A stretch of DNA of 64,000 bases from contig JAGWWV010000005.1 of the NCBI GenBank assembly GCA_018970175.1, positions 1-64,000 on the forward strand, given 5' to 3'. The notes under the pieces were generated by a model that was not told the DNA's origin, ran no database searches, and saw only the letters and a list, made by a program, of their open reading frames with translations. The DNA comes from Acidobacteriota bacterium. GTDB lineage: Bacteria > Actinomycetota > Acidimicrobiia > Acidimicrobiales > Ilumatobacteraceae. A program made the position numbers and the translations under genes. This document shows positions 61,799-64,000 of the stretch, piece by piece. Every line of letters starts with the position of its first letter. Position 1 is the first letter of the stretch.

Positions 61799-62710
61799 AT
61801 GGAGAATGTCTCTCGCACGGCTGGCCTGTCGCGACGACGGTTTCTCGCACGTGGTCTCGGAGCCGGCGCGGCCACGTTCTTCGCCCCCCAGATCCTCGCC
61901 GCGTGCGGCGGCGGAAGCAGTGGTGGTGCGGCCGATCTGGCGGGAATCAACCTCGTCAAAAGATTTCCCGGCGACATCCTCGTGCCGGGTCGACTGAGGC
62001 TGCCGTTCTCACTCGCCGACTCGAGTGGTGTTCTCACCGCCGACTCGACCACGGCGATTCCCGAGACACTCAGCTTCTTGATCACCGACATCGACGGCAA
62101 CGGCATCGGCTACGACGACCCATTCGTCGTGGAGTCCCACACCACCAATCTCCCCCAGCCGTACTGGCCCCTCGAACTCACAGTCGACGCGCCCGGCATC
62201 TACGTTGTGAATCTTGTCGGTAGCGACCAACCCGGGGCCTCGATCCAAGTGGTCGACCGCGAGGAAGTCACGGTTCCCCTCGTCGGCGACCCGCTTCCGC
62301 CGGTCGACACACCGACGACGGCCGATGCGCGCGACGTCGACCCGATCTGCACGCGCGAACCGGCGTGCCCTCTGCACGATGTGTCGCTTCGCGACGCGTT
62401 GACGATGGGCAAACCGGTCGCCTACCTCCTCGGCACCCCCGCGTACTGCCAAACGGGCACCTGTTCACCGGCCCTCGATGCGATTCTCCAAGTGCGGGAA
62501 AAAGTGAGGGACGCAGTGACGTTCATCCACGCCGAGATCTACACCGACCGAACCGCAGCGACTCCGGCGACCGCGGTGACGTCGTACAACATGACGTACG
62601 AGCCGGCACTCTTCATCACGGACACAACGGGAAAACTCACGGATCGACTCGACGCAATTTTCGATGCCGACGAAGTGCGGGCCGCGTTCACCCGCAACGG
62701 AATTAGCTGA
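61799..62710 (+). CDS. Tat-signal lipoprotein with a thioredoxin-like C-terminal region
   Basis: SRRRFLARGLGAGAATFFAPQILAAC Tat + lipobox; C-terminal PVAYLLGTPAYCQTGTCSPALDAIL...EPALFITDTTGKLTDRLDAIF. Confidence 0.78.
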   Translation: MENVSRTAGLSRRRFLARGLGAGAATFFAPQILAACGGGSSGGAADLAGINLVKRFPGDILVPGRLRLPFSLADSSGVLTADSTTAIPETLSFLITDIDGNGIGYDDPFVVESHTTNLPQPYWPLELTVDAPGIYVVNLVGSDQPGASIQVVDREEVTVPLVGDPLPPVDTPTTADARDVDPICTREPACPLHDVSLRDALTMGKPVAYLLGTPAYCQTGTCSPALDAILQVREKVRDAVTFIHAEIYTDRTAATPATAVTSYNMTYEPALFITDTTGKLTDRLDAIFDADEVRAAFTRNGIS

Positions 62711-63023
62711 AGCTGTTGCCGCAACCGCAGGTGCGTGTTGCGTTCGGGTTGTTGATCGCAAACCCGGCTTCTTGCAGACCGTCCTTGTAGTCGAGGCTCG
62801 CTCCTTCGAGGAGCTGTGCCGACGCGGGGTCGACGATCACCTTGACGTCGCCGAACGTCGCCAGCGTGTCGTCGGAGGCAACGTCGCCGTCGAAGTACAT
62901 CTCGTAGGAGAAGCCCGAGCATCCGCCCGGACGAACCGCCACGCGGAGGGCGAGGTCGTTTGCGCCCTCGGCCTCGAGCAGTTGCTTGACCTTCGTTGCT
63001 GCTGCATCGGTGAGAGTGATCAT
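62703..63023 (-). CDS. erpA: Iron-sulfur cluster insertion protein (ErpA/IscA/HesB)
   Basis: ITLTDAAATKVKQLL...LRVAVRPGGCSGFSYEMYFD...NPNATRTCGCGNSFS. Confidence 0.94.
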   Translation of the reverse strand: MITLTDAAATKVKQLLEAEGANDLALRVAVRPGGCSGFSYEMYFDGDVASDDTLATFGDVKVIVDPASAQLLEGASLDYKDGLQEAGFAINNPNATRTCGCGNSFS

Positions 63024-63052
63024 GCGAAAAATGATACCGATACATTTGGGGC

Positions 63053-64000
63053 ATGGAAAGCGCACCTAACAAAAACCCCTCCGACGGGGCTCCGTCAGGC
63101 ACGCTGCCAACGGCCGATGCGCTGCGCAACCTCCTCCGGGCCGTCATCGACCCCGAACTCGGCGACAACGTCGTCGATCTGGGCATGGTGGGCGACGTTG
63201 GCGTCGGTGCCGACGGGGTCGTCACGATCGGCTTCAAACTCACCATCAAGGGGTGCCCGCTGCGTGCCCAGTTGAAAAAAGATATCGAGTCGCGACTCCA
63301 GGTCCATCCCGCAGTGACGAAGGTCGTCATCGATTGGGGCGAGATGACCGCCGACGAGCGCAGCGCCGTCATGACCCGTGCGCGGTGGAACGCCCGCGAG
63401 AACGCCACTGAAACCGCCGTCCCGCTCGGTGCACGGGTTCTCGCGATCGCGAGCGGCAAGGGTGGCGTCGGGAAGAGTTCCGTCACGGTGAACCTCGCCG
63501 CCGCACTCGCGATGCGCGGTGCAACCGTCGGCGTTCTCGACGCTGACATCTGGGGCTTTTCGATTCCCCGCATGCTCGGCATGCCCGACCGCCTGCAGGC
63601 CGAACGTGTCGATGGACGCGACAAGCCGATGATCCTGCCGAACGAACGTCGCGTCGGCCGAGGTCTCCTCAAGGTGGTGTCGACGGGCATGCTCGTCGAC
63701 GACGAGAGCACGGCACTCATGTGGCGAGGCCTCATGCTCACCAAGGCGGTCGAACAGTTCCTGAACGACGTCCACTGGGGCGAGCTCGACTATCTCCTCA
63801 TCGACATGCCTCCCGGCACCGGCGACGTTCAGATGGGTCTCGCCCGCATGCTCCCGCGCACCGACTTGGTCATCGTCACCACGCCGGCAATCTCGGCCCA
63901 GAAAGTCGCAATCCGCGCCGCCGACATGGCCCGTCGCAGCTTTCTTCGCGTTGCGGGTGTCATCGAGAACATGAGCACCTTCCGCTGTGACCATGGCGAG
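63053..64000 (+). CDS. apbC: Mrp/NBP35 family Fe-S carrier ATPase with N-terminal MIP18 (DUF59) domain; runs off window
   Basis: LLRAVIDPELGDNVVDLGMVGDVGV then AIASGKGGVGKSSVTVNLAAALAMRG...DADIWGFSIPRML...LIDMPPGTGDVQ; open to window end. Confidence 0.93.
   Translation, partial: MESAPNKNPSDGAPSGTLPTADALRNLLRAVIDPELGDNVVDLGMVGDVGVGADGVVTIGFKLTIKGCPLRAQLKKDIESRLQVHPAVTKVVIDWGEMTADERSAVMTRARWNARENATETAVPLGARVLAIASGKGGVGKSSVTVNLAAALAMRGATVGVLDADIWGFSIPRMLGMPDRLQAERVDGRDKPMILPNERRVGRGLLKVVSTGMLVDDESTALMWRGLMLTKAVEQFLNDVHWGELDYLLIDMPPGTGDVQMGLARMLPRTDLVIVTTPAISAQKVAIRAADMARRSFLRVAGVIENMSTFRCDHGE

Overview
High-GC, gene-dense chromosomal window, probably from an actinobacterium of Acidimicrobiia type (inferred from gene content). 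I saw no mobile elements, rRNA or CRISPR. The window holds: (i) a complete 11-gene complex I cluster nuoABCDHIJKLMN lacking nuoEFG (4565-15183, minus), with a MidA/NDUFAF7-type methyltransferase overlapping its distal end; (ii) a second, complete 14-gene nuoA-N cluster (17174-32203, minus), running directly into (iii) a split, b6f-like Rieske/cytochrome b cluster with diheme cytochrome c, a 2x[4Fe-4S] ferredoxin and two unknown membrane proteins (32218-37476), plus a divergent cytochrome c; (iv) rex-hemA-hemC-hemD-hemB-hemL; (v) proC, a YbjN-like gene, mshA and an XRE regulator, a block whose gene content recalls M. tuberculosis Rv0474-Rv0512; (vi) an RsiG-like protein with two matches to the c-di-GMP-binding motif; (vii) tandem GSII and GSI genes followed by a GlnR-like orphan regulator; (viii) RidA with a histone-H1-like Lys-rich tail, ErpA and Mrp/ApbC. 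Main leads: co-occurrence of MidA with the NuoD paralog that keeps the NDUFAF7-target Arg (HRG versus HTG in the other copy), the b6-type cytochrome b with the heme-c_i Cys, the RsiG homolog, an N-terminal peptide shared by two respiratory proteins, and a structured intergenic region at 48484-48716. All calls come from reading the sequence and the supplied ORFs; no database searches were run.
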